Positions 40,079-53,710 of a stretch of DNA of 64,000 nt are shown here, one piece after another. Numbering within the stretch: position 1 is the first letter of the stretch; each line of letters starts with the position of its first letter. This DNA is from Deltaproteobacteria bacterium (lineage in GTDB: Bacteria > Myxococcota_A > UBA796 > SXON01), in assembly GCA_947445035.1 (NCBI GenBank), contig CANFCK010000001.1:300044-364043 (forward strand), written 5' to 3'. A program made the position numbers and the translations under genes. The notes under the pieces are model-generated. The model saw only the letters and a program-made list of their open reading frames with translations, made no database searches and was not told the DNA's origin.

Positions 40079-41595
40079 CCGCCGCCCTGCTTCCCGACCT
40101 TCGGTCCGTCGTAGAGGAACTTGTCCCCGTCGTGCGACATTCTCGCGTTCTTGTCGTCCACGCGGGTACACAGGTGCACCGGACGCCCCCACAGACGGGC
40201 CAGGTTGCCGAGCACGGTTTCTGCCCACTGCACCTGGACGTCCACGCCTTCGTGGTCGTGGGTCAGCTCCAGCTCCCCGCGATTGTCGTGATTGCCGTCG
40301 GTCACGCTGACCCGGGGCGTGCCGTGCGTGGCGAGGGAAAAAAGCATCTTTTTCTTGATGTCGTCGAAGTCGCGGCTCTCCAACACAAAGTCCCCGGAAT
40401 GTTTGTCGTATTCGTAGGTGAACAGGCCGATACGGCGACAGAGCTCCGGAGTGAGGAACTCGTCGATGAAGGTGACGTCGTTGTGGGTCTTGCGCACCTC
40501 GAAGATCTTCTGCTTGCCGAGGCCGGCCTTGGTGTCCCAGTCCCGCCGGGTGCCCTCGTCCTCGCAGTCCATCCAGGACTTGCCGAACTGGCCGCGGTCC
40601 CAGCGCCGCTCAATGTCCCGCCACACCTCAAGGCCCACCTTGTAGGGGTTGAGTTGGCCGGGCCGCATCGCGGTGGTGCCGCTGTGGTGGTCGCAGTAGT
40701 CGATCACTTCGGCGTCCGTGAGAAGTTGCCCGGTCATCAGCCGCGTGTGCCAGAAACTCGCCCAGCCTTCGTTCATGACCTTAGTCTGCATCTGGGGAAC
40801 GAAGTAGTAGGCTTCGTTCCTAATGATGTCGAGGACGTCGCGTTGCCACCTCTGCATGCGACCGTGCTCCAACACAAAACCCAGGACGTCACGGACGGGA
40901 CTCTCGGGGAAACGTCTCGCGCGGGCCTCCAGGGCCACTCGTTTGGCTTCCTGCTGGGCCAGGTATTCAGGAGGGTTGATGTAGGAGTCCATGTACCGAC
41001 TGGCGGGCAGGCGGCCGCTGTCCGTCGGCGGATCGACATCGTCTTCTCGACGAGTGCGCACGATGTGTCCGAGGTGCGGGTCGACGAGATTGTCACACGA
41101 CAAGCAGATGTCCAGCCAGGCCTCGACCTCGGACTCGCCAACCCGGTCGATGATGCGCCGGATACGCACCGCGTGATCGGCCATGCTGTCGAGCATCTTC
41201 CGGTTGGTCTTGGCAAACCAAAGATTGTTCTTGAAGAAATCGACATGCCCGAAGACGTGAGCCATGACCAGCTTCTGATCGACGTGATAGTTGTTGTCCA
41301 ATAGATAGGCGTACGCCGGGTTGGTGTTGATCACCATCTCGTAGATTTTCTGCAGTCCGTATTCGTACCCTTTCTGCATCTGCAGGTATTCCATGCCCCA
41401 CCGCCAATGTGGGTACCGGGTGGGGAAGCCGCCATAGGCCGCGAGCATGTTGATTTCGTCGTAGTCGCACATCTCGAACACCGTATCGAAGATGTCGAGA
41501 CCAGCCGCTTTGGCGACCGCTTCGATGCGTCTCCGCTCCGCTTCGAGTTCGGGCGGCAGGGAGCGCGGCGGACGTTTGAAAAAGGCTTCCACCAT
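40075..41595 (-). CDS. SpoVR-family protein
   Basis: A 506-residue SpoVR/YcgB-type cytosolic protein. Strong family landmarks: MCDYDEINMLAAYGGFPTRY, YGLQKIYEMVINTNPAYAYL, KLVMAHVFGHVDFFKNN, LDICLSCDNLVDPH, NEGWASFWHTRLM and LNPYKVGLEVWRDIE. The biochemical function is unsettled; SpoVR is needed for spore cortex in Bacillus and forms a stress module with PrkA and YeaH in many bacteria. ATG 41595 lies one base after the YeaH stop; the extension upstream overlaps that gene. Confidence 0.9.
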   Translation of the reverse strand: MVEAFFKRPPRSLPPELEAERRRIEAVAKAAGLDIFDTVFEMCDYDEINMLAAYGGFPTRYPHWRWGMEYLQMQKGYEYGLQKIYEMVINTNPAYAYLLDNNYHVDQKLVMAHVFGHVDFFKNNLWFAKTNRKMLDSMADHAVRIRRIIDRVGESEVEAWLDICLSCDNLVDPHLGHIVRTRREDDVDPPTDSGRLPASRYMDSYINPPEYLAQQEAKRVALEARARRFPESPVRDVLGFVLEHGRMQRWQRDVLDIIRNEAYYFVPQMQTKVMNEGWASFWHTRLMTGQLLTDAEVIDYCDHHSGTTAMRPGQLNPYKVGLEVWRDIERRWDRGQFGKSWMDCEDEGTRRDWDTKAGLGKQKIFEVRKTHNDVTFIDEFLTPELCRRIGLFTYEYDKHSGDFVLESRDFDDIKKKMLFSLATHGTPRVSVTDGNHDNRGELELTHDHEGVDVQVQWAETVLGNLARLWGRPVHLCTRVDDKNARMSHDGDKFLYDGPKVGKQGGG

Positions 41596-41596
41596 G

Positions 41597-42688
41597 TCAG
41601 CGCCCCTTCCCGAGGAATTCCTTGATCGACTGCATGATGTCACTCCGCTCGGCGATCTTCGAGAGCACCACCCGCTCGTCGCTGCCGACGTGCTCACGTA
41701 GGTCATTGATGAACTGGCCGGAGCCGTACTCTGATTCCACCTGGCCGTAGCAGAACAGGTTCAGCTTGGGCAACAACTGACCCTGCAAGATCTCCATACA
41801 CAGTTTGGTGTCCGAGGCCGACCAGTTGTCCCCGTCGGAAAACTGGAAGACATAAAGGTTCCACTCCTCCACCGGGTAGTCGGCCGACACGATCGCCTCG
41901 ACCGTATTGTAGGCGGTAGAAATCAGGGTGCCGCCGCTTTCACGGGTGCGGAAGAAGGTGTCACGGTCCACCTCGCGGGCAGCGGCGTCGTGAATGACGA
42001 ATCGGGTTTCGAGGTGCTTGTATTGGGCGCGCAGCCAGGTGTCGATCCAGAACGCTTCGAGCCGGACGATCTCCTTCTGTTCTTTTCCCATCGAGCCCGA
42101 CACGTCCATCACATAGATGATGGCCGCGGCAGACTGAGGCTCGGTTTTGCTGTTCCAGCTCCGAAAGCGGAAATCGTCCTTCTGCGGTACCAGTACTGGG
42201 TTGGCGGCGTCATAGGTGCCCGTCGACATCTGGCGGCGCAACGTTTCGCGCCAGGTTCGGCGCATGTGGCGGAGGGCGCGTGGGCCAACGCGGGTGATCC
42301 CCGTGTATCGGTCGCGCACGCTCGACAGGTGCTTGGCGCCCTTGGGTTCGATTCGTGGGAGCGCCAGCTCTTCGCCGAGGATCTCGGCGAGCTCGTCGAT
42401 GGTCAACTCGGCGTCGAGCTCGTGCTCCCCGGTCTGGTCACCCGCTTCCTGTCCGCTGCCGGGGACCTTCTCGCCTTCGGTTCCTTCGCCCTGCCCTACC
42501 CCTCCGACTTCGTTCTTGCCATAGCGCAGCCGCGGGATGTTGATCTGTGGGAGCGGGATGCGGACGAACTTGTCACCCTGCTTGCCGACCATCTCAGTGC
42601 TGGCCATGTACTTCTTCAGGTCCCTACGCACCTTGCCGCGCACGATGTTGCGGAAACGGTTGAGGTCAGACTCGATGTTCAGGATCAA
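41597..42688 (-). CDS. YeaH/DUF444 von Willebrand factor A-domain protein
   Basis: A 363-residue DUF444 protein. The N-terminal region is typical (ESDLNRFRNIVRGKVRRDLK, then IPLPQINIPRLRYG). The central vWA domain has IIYVMDVSGSMG (MIDAS DxSxS, ~193) and a downstream Thr (SGGTLISTA) and Asp (FSDGDNWS), the other metal ligands. YeaH acts with PrkA (YeaG) in stationary-phase and nitrogen stress in enterics; the molecular role is unknown. It sits 9 bases after the prkA stop. Confidence 0.9.
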   Translation of the reverse strand: MILNIESDLNRFRNIVRGKVRRDLKKYMASTEMVGKQGDKFVRIPLPQINIPRLRYGKNEVGGVGQGEGTEGEKVPGSGQEAGDQTGEHELDAELTIDELAEILGEELALPRIEPKGAKHLSSVRDRYTGITRVGPRALRHMRRTWRETLRRQMSTGTYDAANPVLVPQKDDFRFRSWNSKTEPQSAAAIIYVMDVSGSMGKEQKEIVRLEAFWIDTWLRAQYKHLETRFVIHDAAAREVDRDTFFRTRESGGTLISTAYNTVEAIVSADYPVEEWNLYVFQFSDGDNWSASDTKLCMEILQGQLLPKLNLFCYGQVESEYGSGQFINDLREHVGSDERVVLSKIAERSDIMQSIKEFLGKGR

Positions 42689-42697
42689 CGCGGGCTC

Positions 42698-44746
<2,049 letters not shown>

Positions 44747-44909
44747 GCGTTTCCTCCGTTGGACCGAGGCGTATGCCGGGATGGCGCCGCCTCGTTGCAC
44801 CTGACGTCTGCGAGGCAAAGAGCGGCTGTACTCAGTGTGCCGGAATCACGGTCCGGGTCAAGCACATTCTTTGGACACGCTGACGCCTGTCGTTGTTCCG
44901 CGGGTCAGC

Positions 44910-46538
<1,629 letters not shown>

Positions 46539-46563
46539 GGGTTCAATCTAATAGGCCGGAGGG

Positions 46564-47226
46564 ATGCTGTTGCCGCTGTGGGCCGCCGCGTTCGCGTGCG
46601 AGCCGTCGCTGATGTCGCGATTCGCCTCGCCGGCTGCGCCCCCCGCGGAGCTGACCGTACAGTCGGCGACCGCAAAATACGCGGGAAACACCTACGTCGG
46701 TGCCCAGGTGACGATGGCCAGCCGCTCGGCGCCCGCTGCGTGGACCCGGGTGCTGGAACACCCGGAACTGCAGGACGACTGGCATCCAATGGAGCTCGGC
46801 ACAGAGCGGGTGGAGCGCATCGAAGGCACCGACTTCTACCATCGCACCGGCATCTCCGTGCTCGGCTTCACCATCCGACGGCAGGTCATCGCCCGCGTCC
46901 ACTGGATCACGACGACTTCCGAACGGATGCAGAGCTGTTGGTCTGCCGGGGAGCCGGCCGCGTTCGCCGCCCGCGTCGCCGCGTGGGAGCAGGGCTCGAC
47001 CTGGCAGGAGCACGGCTACGGCGGTTGGATCATCACCGCAGAACCCGGCGGCGGCTCGTTGGTAGACTACCAGGTCTGGGTCGAGTCTCGGGGCATCCCC
47101 ACGCCGCTGATTTCCTGGGGGATCAACCGGACGCTGCCGACGTTGCTCGGCGCGTTTGAGGTGCACGTGGCGGAGTTGCAGGCCGGCGCGGTGGTCAGCC
47201 CGGCGGGGGCTCCACGACCTCGATGA
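46564..47226 (+). CDS. Secreted SRPBCC/START-like protein
   Basis: A 220-residue protein with a signal-like N-terminus (MLLPLWAAAFACEPS; a Cys at 12 could be a lipobox). The rest looks like a START/SRPBCC helix-grip fold: ASRSAPAAWTRVLEHPELQD is the usual first helix after a strand, followed by alternating strands (IRRQVIARVHWITTTSE) and a long C-terminal helix. These domains bind hydrophobic ligands. It is divergent from pruA with a 25-base gap. No catalytic motif is seen. Confidence 0.55.
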   Translation: MLLPLWAAAFACEPSLMSRFASPAAPPAELTVQSATAKYAGNTYVGAQVTMASRSAPAAWTRVLEHPELQDDWHPMELGTERVERIEGTDFYHRTGISVLGFTIRRQVIARVHWITTTSERMQSCWSAGEPAAFAARVAAWEQGSTWQEHGYGGWIITAEPGGGSLVDYQVWVESRGIPTPLISWGINRTLPTLLGAFEVHVAELQAGAVVSPAGAPRPR

Positions 47227-47292
47227 ACGGGAAGCAACGGAAGTCAACACCATTGAGGGTCGCCAGGCGCCGCACGCCCGCTCGCTCCAGCG

Positions 47293-48267
47293 CTACCCGC
47301 CGCCGTACAGCTCCTTCTGCACCCGATCGAGATCGAGGCGGGCGTCTCGGGCAATCGCCGCGATCACCGGGTCGTCCGGGACCGCGGCGTCGAGGTCGAC
47401 ATGACGATCAACCCCGCCGAGCACGCGCCCGCCGTCCAACCGCAACCGCAGCTCGCCGGCACGCACCATCTGGTACTCGCTGAAGGCCCACGCCGCCCCG
47501 AGCTGGAAGACCGGCGGCAGCGCGTCCGCGTACAACCCCGAGTCCAGGATCACGTCGATGCCGGGCACCGCCTTCTGCAAAAAGCGCAGCGCCTCGTTGG
47601 CCTGCCACCCCATCAGCACCACCACGTCCACGCGGCTGACCAGCTCTGCGAGCACGGCAGTAGCGCTCTCTGCGGGGGCGATCGGGTAGGCGGAGGTGTC
47701 GGCCATGGTCGCGCCAGGCCCGGTGATTCCGGTGATGCCGATGGTCCGGCCGCGGCGCTCCACGATGACATAGCGAGCGATCCCAGGCCCCGACACGTTG
47801 GCGCTGACCAAGGGTAGCGAGGGATCGGGCGGCACCCGTACGAGCCCGGCGACGTCGTGGGCGGTCACGTTCATGGCGTCAAAGCCGGCGGCCGCCATCC
47901 CCCGCATCGCCCAGATGTCCATCACCTCGGCGTCGCGCCGCGGCACCCCGGCGTAGTCCACCGCGTCGGTGAGCCAATAGCCGGTGTTGACGCGGAGGCT
48001 CGGAGCGGGAGCGGAGCGGGCGGCGGCGGTGGCGTACCCCACGAAGCGGGCGAGCGAACCGCGGGGGCGGTGAGGGCAGCCGCAGGTCTCCAAGGAGCCG
48101 TGGTTTTCGCCGCCGTAGACGATCACCAGGTCGGCGGTGGTGCGGGGGAGGCGCTGGGGGAAGGGCTCGGTGGTGCGAACCTCGTAGGCCAGGGCGGGCT
48201 CGTTCGCCGGCGGTGCCAGGGCTGCGCGGGGCGCGCAGCCGGAGAGGGTGAGGGTCAGCACGAGCAT
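47293..48267 (-). CDS. UshA/5'-nucleotidase-like metallophosphatase lipoprotein
   Basis: A 324-residue lipoprotein (LVLTLTLSGCAPR). DLVIVYGGENHGSLETCGCP and RGSLARFVGYA recall the CGC-type calcineurin-like phosphatases (L..ND..G.LEPCGC..GGLARR), and the LRVNTGYWLTDA, DAMNVTAHD and VVVLMGWQAN blocks follow the family order (the middle block replaces the usual GNHE). Several metal-binding positions differ from UshA: the first block lacks the D-x-H of LHTNDxHG, and the last lacks the usual H. It may be degenerate. ATG 48267 is preceded by TACCTT with 7 bases between, the leaderless pattern, and gives the signal peptide. Confidence 0.6.
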   Translation of the reverse strand: MLVLTLTLSGCAPRAALAPPANEPALAYEVRTTEPFPQRLPRTTADLVIVYGGENHGSLETCGCPHRPRGSLARFVGYATAAARSAPAPSLRVNTGYWLTDAVDYAGVPRRDAEVMDIWAMRGMAAAGFDAMNVTAHDVAGLVRVPPDPSLPLVSANVSGPGIARYVIVERRGRTIGITGITGPGATMADTSAYPIAPAESATAVLAELVSRVDVVVLMGWQANEALRFLQKAVPGIDVILDSGLYADALPPVFQLGAAWAFSEYQMVRAGELRLRLDGGRVLGGVDRHVDLDAAVPDDPVIAAIARDARLDLDRVQKELYGGG

Positions 48268-48382
48268 CGCTGCGAAGGTAGCGCGGCGCGCCCCGCGATT
48301 GGGGGTCGAGTGGGGGTATCGACCCGCCCGGCTCGCGGTAGACCCACCCTGCCGTTGAAGCGGCTCAACCCCGGATGCCCCC

Positions 48383-49303
48383 ATGCTCACGATGATCCTC
48401 GCCCTCGCCGCCTGCCCCGCCGACACCGCGGACACCGCCACCACCGATACGAATGCCGATGCCGACACGGACACGGACACGGACACCGACACTGGCGACT
48501 GCATCGCCTCCACCGAGACCTGCAACGGCGCCGACGACGACTGCGACGGCGAGGTGGACGAAGCGGGCTCCACCGCCGAAAACAACTACTACGCGGACGC
48601 CGACCACGACGGCTACGGCGACACCGCTGACTCGGTGGCCGCCTGCGCGGCTCCCGGCGGCTACGTGGCCGACCACACGGACTGCGACGATGCCCAGGGC
48701 GAGGTTCACCCCGGTCAGTCTGAGGTCGCCAACGATGGCCACGACAACGACTGTGACCCATTGACCGTGGCCGGCGTGAATGTCTACGACGCCTTCTCGC
48801 CGACCGCCAACCCGTTCGGCGACTGGAGCCTGGGCTACTCAACAGGCGCGGACGGCGCCGGGTTCACCGCCTTTTCGGGGTACGCCGAGTTCGATGCGAG
48901 CGTGGACTTCTGGGCAGTCGGAGGATCCGGGGAGCCTCGGGTGTACCGAAACCACACCGCGGTGGATTGGACCTACGCCTCGGTCACCTTCGCTGCCTCC
49001 TCCATCATCCTTCATCCGGGCCCGGCGGGCGAGTACGCGGTCCTTCGGTGGACCGCGCCCGCTTCCACAAGGTGCGAGGTCGACGTGAGCTTCGACGGAC
49101 GCGACTCGACATCTACGGCGGTGGCGGCCTATGTCGCGGGAGCGCTCTTGACCGCCGGCGACGTGTCGGGATTCGGGTCTACCCTGCCGGTTCGAGGCTC
49201 CTTCAGCGTGGACGCCGGGGACACGGTGGACTTCACCGTGGGCCCGAATGGGAACTACAACTTCGACTCCACGGGCCTCGAAGGAACGCTGGCCTGTCTG
49301 TGA
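48383..49303 (+). CDS. MopE-type putative metal-binding lipoprotein
   Basis: A 306-residue lipoprotein (MLTMILALAACPAD). An Asp/Thr stalk (residues ~13-40) precedes MopE-type motifs: ETCNGADDDCDGEVDEA, YYADADHDGYGD, and TDCDDAQGEVHPG with a DGHDNDCD end. In MopE and related myxobacterial proteins these Cys/Asp loops bind Ca or Cu. The C-terminal ~170 residues form a beta domain (LTVAGVNVYDAF onward) of unknown type. The stalk is coded by a GACACG hexanucleotide run at about 48460-48497. Confidence 0.75.
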   Translation: MLTMILALAACPADTADTATTDTNADADTDTDTDTDTGDCIASTETCNGADDDCDGEVDEAGSTAENNYYADADHDGYGDTADSVAACAAPGGYVADHTDCDDAQGEVHPGQSEVANDGHDNDCDPLTVAGVNVYDAFSPTANPFGDWSLGYSTGADGAGFTAFSGYAEFDASVDFWAVGGSGEPRVYRNHTAVDWTYASVTFAASSIILHPGPAGEYAVLRWTAPASTRCEVDVSFDGRDSTSTAVAAYVAGALLTAGDVSGFGSTLPVRGSFSVDAGDTVDFTVGPNGNYNFDSTGLEGTLACL

Positions 49304-49352
49304 GCTGACGGGCGAGCGCACCGGGCTGTCATCGCCGAAACCCTCCTCCCGG

Positions 49353-50600
49353 GTGACATTGCCCGCGGTGCGCCACCTCCTCCCGATCGTGCTCGTGATC
49401 TTTGGCCTCGTCGGCCACGTGATGGTGCAGGCGGCACCGGCCTGGAAGAAGGTGCACACCTCTACCGGCGGTCGCGACTTCGCCAGCTACTACTACGCTG
49501 CGGAAGTCGCGATCGACGGGGGTGACCCCTACGACACCGGCCGCATGGCGGTGCTGGCCAAGAAGGAGGGTTTTCGTAAATCCGTCCATCCCTTCTTCTA
49601 CCCGCCGCCCTTTCTGCTCACGGTCGCCTGGGTCGGTCCGGTTTCGTTGCAGACCGCCTATGAGCTGTGGTTCTTCCTCAACGAAGGCCTGCTCTTTCTG
49701 TGTCTTGGCCTCGGCGTCCGCGCGTTCGGCGTGCCAATCTGGGCGGCGGCGCTGCTGCTCTGGACCTGGTCGCCGATTCCGGATAACGCCTGGATGGGGC
49801 AGGCGAATCTCCTGGCGTTGGCTCCGGCGCTGGCGGGGCTCGCGATCGCGCCGAAGCGGCCGCTCTTGGGGGGAGCGCTGGTGGGCGTCGCGGCGATGCT
49901 CAAGATGTCGCCGGCGCTTTTCTTGGGGTGGTGGCTGCTCCAGCAGAATTGGCGGGCGGTGGGCGCCGCGGTCGTCACCTCGGTCGGCACCTCGCTTCTG
50001 GCCCTGCCGTTGGTCGGCTTCGAAGCGCAGAAGCGCTTCTACGTGGATATCCTCCCCGGCTTCTCCAAGGGGGACTACCACGGCCTGACGGTCCCGATCT
50101 CGTTGGAGGCCAACCACTCGGTCGGCGACCTCGCGGACCGATTCTTCCCCGGACCGGGACAACTGCTCTCGGACGGGGCGCAGCGCATGATGTCAGCGGT
50201 GCTCCTCGCCCTGTTGATCCTCGTGGCGTGGCGGGCGCGCACCGCGAAGAACCCGGCGGCCATCCTGGGCGCGCTCACCGTGCTCATGGTGGTCACGCCG
50301 GTCTATACCTACGAGCACCACCTGGTCTTTCTCGTCGTCGCGATGGGGACGGCCGCCGGTGGCGCATCGCAAGAGATGCGGACGCTTGCCGCCGCCGGAA
50401 GGTGGGCGCCAGCGTGTTTGTGGGGACTCGCCCTGGCGCTGACGTGGTTCTTCCTCGCGTGGCCGCTGCCGTGGCTCCGGGAGGTCCAGGCGGCCCTTCC
50501 CTCCTCAGTTCAGTGGATGACGCGTGAGAGCAAGACCATGGCAGAGGCAGGGCTCTTCGTCCTGTGCCTGGTCCTTGCCGGAAGACGGGTGCGAGGGTGA
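49353..50600 (+). CDS. GT87-like (DUF2029) membrane glycosyltransferase
   Basis: A ~415-residue multipass membrane protein with about ten helices. The N-terminal exoplasmic loop has GGRDFASYYYAAEVAIDGG, then DPYDTGRM; the DF..YY and D-PY acidic positions are the marks of polyprenyl-phosphate mannosyltransferases of the GT-C/GT87 family. It would add a sugar to envelope glycans outside the membrane. I start at GTG 49353, just before the hydrophobic HLLPIVLVIF segment. Its stop overlaps the next gene. Confidence 0.7.
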   Translation: MTLPAVRHLLPIVLVIFGLVGHVMVQAAPAWKKVHTSTGGRDFASYYYAAEVAIDGGDPYDTGRMAVLAKKEGFRKSVHPFFYPPPFLLTVAWVGPVSLQTAYELWFFLNEGLLFLCLGLGVRAFGVPIWAAALLLWTWSPIPDNAWMGQANLLALAPALAGLAIAPKRPLLGGALVGVAAMLKMSPALFLGWWLLQQNWRAVGAAVVTSVGTSLLALPLVGFEAQKRFYVDILPGFSKGDYHGLTVPISLEANHSVGDLADRFFPGPGQLLSDGAQRMMSAVLLALLILVAWRARTAKNPAAILGALTVLMVVTPVYTYEHHLVFLVVAMGTAAGGASQEMRTLAAAGRWAPACLWGLALALTWFFLAWPLPWLREVQAALPSSVQWMTRESKTMAEAGLFVLCLVLAGRRVRG

Positions 50601-51976
50601 CTGATCGCCCAGACGCGCGCCCGATCTCGGGCCAGGCCGCGGACACCGCGTGGGTGGTATTCGCCTGGTCCTGGGCGCTGTCGGTGGAGCTGGGCATGGT
50701 CAGCCGCGCCATGGCCACGACCCCGATGCGAATGGTGGTGACCCTTTGCGCGCTGCTAGTCCTGCTTTTCCCGAAAAGGCCGGCGCTGCTCTTCGTCTTG
50801 TCGGCGGCGTGGTGCGTGCACATCACGGTCGACTCCTACAACCACGTGTTTGTGCATCATTGGCTGGTCACGCTCGGTTCGTGGGTGATCCTCCTCGCGG
50901 TCGGTGTCGGGTTCCGACGGGACCCCGCAGCTTGGCGCGAGCGGGCGCTGCGTGGCTTGCGCGTGGCGGCGCCGGCGGTCGCGACAATCGGCCTATTCGC
51001 AGCGGGCTTCTCCAAGCTGAACACCGGCTTTCTGGACCCTGCGACCAGCTGCGCCGGCACGTTGTACCAGTGGCAGCGGGAGTATTTTCCGTGGGCCCTG
51101 CTGCCGAGCGGTTCGTGGACGGTCGTGGCGGCCATCGGATTCACGCTCACATCCGAGTTGTTGGGACCCGTCCTGGTGTGGACGCCGCGGACCCGCCGAC
51201 TGGGCATGATGCTCATGATGGGGTTCTTCCTGGCGATCGGGACCAACGCCCAAGCTCGGCTGTACGAGTTCTCGGGCCCGTTCATCGCGCTCTTCAGTCC
51301 GCTCTTGGATTGGGGACCGCTGGTCGCGCGGCTGGATTCCGTGAGGGCGCGCCTGCCGCGTTGGGCGCCGGCCGCGGGGATCTTGCTGATCGTGGGGCTG
51401 GCCGTGGCGGGAGATGCCCCCGGAACGATGCGCGACATCAAGATGGTCGGGGCCCGCGTCGTCTATGTGGCGGCAGTGGCCGCGGTGGTGGCGGCGGTGC
51501 TTTGGGGGAAGGAGTTCCCCCGCCTGCCGCGTGCGCCGCAGTGGGCGTGGTTGGTGCCGCTCATCGGCCTTGCCCATGAATCCCTGGCCTACGTTGGGCT
51601 GCGGACACATCGCAACTTCGCGATGGCCGCCAACTTCATGGTCAACACCGAGATCAGCGACCACGTCATCGTGCGGAGGGTGCCCGATCTCGGCATCAAT
51701 CGGCTCGCGGTTCTCGACCGGTCCTCGGATGAGGAGCTGAATCGCCGGGGACGCGGCGGGCTGCCGATGTGGGTGCTCGCCGACGAGATCGCGCGCCACC
51801 CCAAGTTGACGGTCACGTACACCTACGAAGGCGTCGAGACCGTAGTGACAGAGGACACCGACCACAAGCAGTACACCCGTAGCGCCATCGCGGAGCACCT
51901 GGTTTTCATGGTGCAATCACTTGGCCCGCGACCGCCGGGGTGCGGGCATACGGCGCCTTCGGCGAGGGGGAGGTGA
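50597..51976 (+). CDS. HTTM-like multipass membrane protein
   Basis: A 459-residue protein with roughly nine hydrophobic segments. The central run (DSYNHVFVHHWLVTLGSWVI and the following FSKLNTGFLDPATSC) recalls the HTTM domain found in vitamin K-dependent gamma-carboxylase relatives, which has His-rich intramembrane positions. The C-terminal ~120 residues are soluble and carry a VIVRRVPDLGINRLAVLD segment. Function is unknown. GTG 50597 overlaps the GT87 stop; the next gene begins 216 bases later, a gap with no clear feature except GCGGAGG near its end. Confidence 0.55.
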   Translation: MTDRPDARPISGQAADTAWVVFAWSWALSVELGMVSRAMATTPMRMVVTLCALLVLLFPKRPALLFVLSAAWCVHITVDSYNHVFVHHWLVTLGSWVILLAVGVGFRRDPAAWRERALRGLRVAAPAVATIGLFAAGFSKLNTGFLDPATSCAGTLYQWQREYFPWALLPSGSWTVVAAIGFTLTSELLGPVLVWTPRTRRLGMMLMMGFFLAIGTNAQARLYEFSGPFIALFSPLLDWGPLVARLDSVRARLPRWAPAAGILLIVGLAVAGDAPGTMRDIKMVGARVVYVAAVAAVVAAVLWGKEFPRLPRAPQWAWLVPLIGLAHESLAYVGLRTHRNFAMAANFMVNTEISDHVIVRRVPDLGINRLAVLDRSSDEELNRRGRGGLPMWVLADEIARHPKLTVTYTYEGVETVVTEDTDHKQYTRSAIAEHLVFMVQSLGPRPPGCGHTAPSARGR

Positions 51977-52192
51977 TCGGCCCGCTCGGCATCGATACCG
52001 TCGAGGACGCCCGAGGCGGACCAACTGACCAGCCCCCGGCCGTCGACCCATTGGTGGCGTGGGTGAGGTCGCGCACCCCATCCACGACCTCGCCGTTGGA
52101 CTCCGGCCCCAAGCTACCAGATATCGGCCGCGCCCACGTCGCCCTTCGGTCAGCCCGGAGCGTTTCCTGATAGTCCCGCCCCCGCGGAGGCG

Positions 52193-53710
52193 TTGTTGGC
52201 GATCTCGAAAGCGGTCTCGGAGACCCTGAAGATTTACCTCGCCCTCGGCGGCGGCGGCCTCGCGTTGGCGTGGCGGTTCATCCCGGCGCCGTGGGCGCGT
52301 CGGATCCTCGCGGCCCTCGTGCTCGTCGCCAGCGTCGGCTACATCCGCGCCAGCACTCACACGCTCACGACGCGGCTCGACAGTTATGACGTCATTCACT
52401 ACTACCTCAACGCAAAGTACTTCTCCGAGCTTGGATATTATGATCTTTACCCTGCAGTTCTGACCGCCGACGCCGAGGCCGGTCCGCGGTGGAGCCCCGG
52501 ACCGCAGTACATGGCATCGGGCGACGAAGGGGACCACATGGCCCCCATCGGCGAGGCGTACCAGCGCGGGAAGGCGGTCAAGGCGAAGTTCAGCGCCCAG
52601 CGCTGGACGGAGTTCAGCCACGACTTCCTGGTGATCCGGGACTGGAAAAAGGGGATTGACGCCGACCTTTGGCGACAGATGGTGCAGGATCACGGGTACA
52701 ATGGGACCCCCGCGTGGACCTTACAGGCGACACCTTTTGTAAACCTGGTTCCTGTCGAGTTTTTGAAAGTGCTCGCCTACCTGGACGTGGCGCTTTTGGC
52801 GGCGGCACTCGGGGCGGTCATCTGGGCCTACGACCTTGATGCGGCGCTGTTCGTGGCGCTTTTCTTGTTCACCACCTACTCGACCCGGTGGCCGATCATC
52901 GGCACCGCGCTTTTCCGCTACGACTACGTCTCCGCCATGATCATCGCGATGTGTTGCCTGAAGCGGGGCCGACACTTCGCCGCGGGGCTTTTCGGCGGGT
53001 GGGCGGGCGCGCTGAGGCTATTTCCGGCGGCGTGGATGTTCGGTCCAGGGTTCAAGGGGCTCTTCGGCTTGACCCGACGCGAGCTGTCTCGGCCGCTCCT
53101 GCGCCTTGCTGGCGGCTTTTTTCTCGCCGCAGCGCTCCTTCAAGGCGGCAGCGCGCTGCTGCTGGGAACCGAAGCGCTGGCCACTCACAGTCGCGACATC
53201 AAACAACACACCTCGGCGGAGGAGCTTTCTTCTCGGCGGGCCGGGCTCGCGCTTGCGCTCCCCTTCCGCGGCGACCTGGAGCCCAAGAACATTTCCCGGC
53301 GCATCAAACAGGACGTCGAGGATCAGAGGCGGCTCCGCCTCGCCATCGGCGGCGCGTTCCTGTTGCTGTTGGCCTGGGGCCTCCGGCGAAGCGACGACGA
53401 CGAAGCCTACGCCTTCGGCTTCGCGCCGTTCTTCGTACTCGCGACCGCCAGCTACTACTACTACGTGACGCGGGCGACGCTCATCCTCGCCCACGCCGCG
53501 CGTCGCGACTCCTGGCGGCACGCCACCGGGCTCGCCATGCTCTTCGCGATTGACGCCTTTTCCAACTGGACTGAGGTGAATCGACCGGGGCACCGCGTGT
53601 ACCTGATCGGGTGGCTCGGCTGGATGCTGGTGGTCTACCTGCTGGTGATGACGGCCTGGCTCTTGTGGGAGGGCCGGCGCCGACAACCGGACACGATTAC
53701 GATCCCCTGA
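52193..53710 (+). CDS. GT-C type membrane glycosyltransferase-like protein
   Basis: A 505-residue protein with about ten transmembrane helices. After the first helix, RLDSYDVIHYYLNAKYFSEL and GYYDLYPAVLTADAEAG form the exoplasmic Asp-rich loop expected of GT-C enzymes. Later helices include VALFLFTTYSTRW. It is related in plan to the GT87-like protein, but the N-terminal loop is much longer. TTG 52193 or TTG 52196 follows a GCGGAGG site; the second gives better spacing. Its TGA overlaps the ATG of the ATPase gene by one base. Confidence 0.6.
   Translation: MLAISKAVSETLKIYLALGGGGLALAWRFIPAPWARRILAALVLVASVGYIRASTHTLTTRLDSYDVIHYYLNAKYFSELGYYDLYPAVLTADAEAGPRWSPGPQYMASGDEGDHMAPIGEAYQRGKAVKAKFSAQRWTEFSHDFLVIRDWKKGIDADLWRQMVQDHGYNGTPAWTLQATPFVNLVPVEFLKVLAYLDVALLAAALGAVIWAYDLDAALFVALFLFTTYSTRWPIIGTALFRYDYVSAMIIAMCCLKRGRHFAAGLFGGWAGALRLFPAAWMFGPGFKGLFGLTRRELSRPLLRLAGGFFLAAALLQGGSALLLGTEALATHSRDIKQHTSAEELSSRRAGLALALPFRGDLEPKNISRRIKQDVEDQRRLRLAIGGAFLLLLAWGLRRSDDDEAYAFGFAPFFVLATASYYYYVTRATLILAHAARRDSWRHATGLAMLFAIDAFSNWTEVNRPGHRVYLIGWLGWMLVVYLLVMTAWLLWEGRRRQPDTITIP

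Noticed and set aside
44747-44909. Possible sigma-54 promoter before prkA
   Set aside because: I looked for GG-N10-GC elements on the - strand and found no convincing pair.
51977-52192. Possible gene or RNA in the gap before the GT-C-like gene
   Set aside because: No frame with family resemblance and no strong structure; only a GCGGAGG ribosome site near the end.
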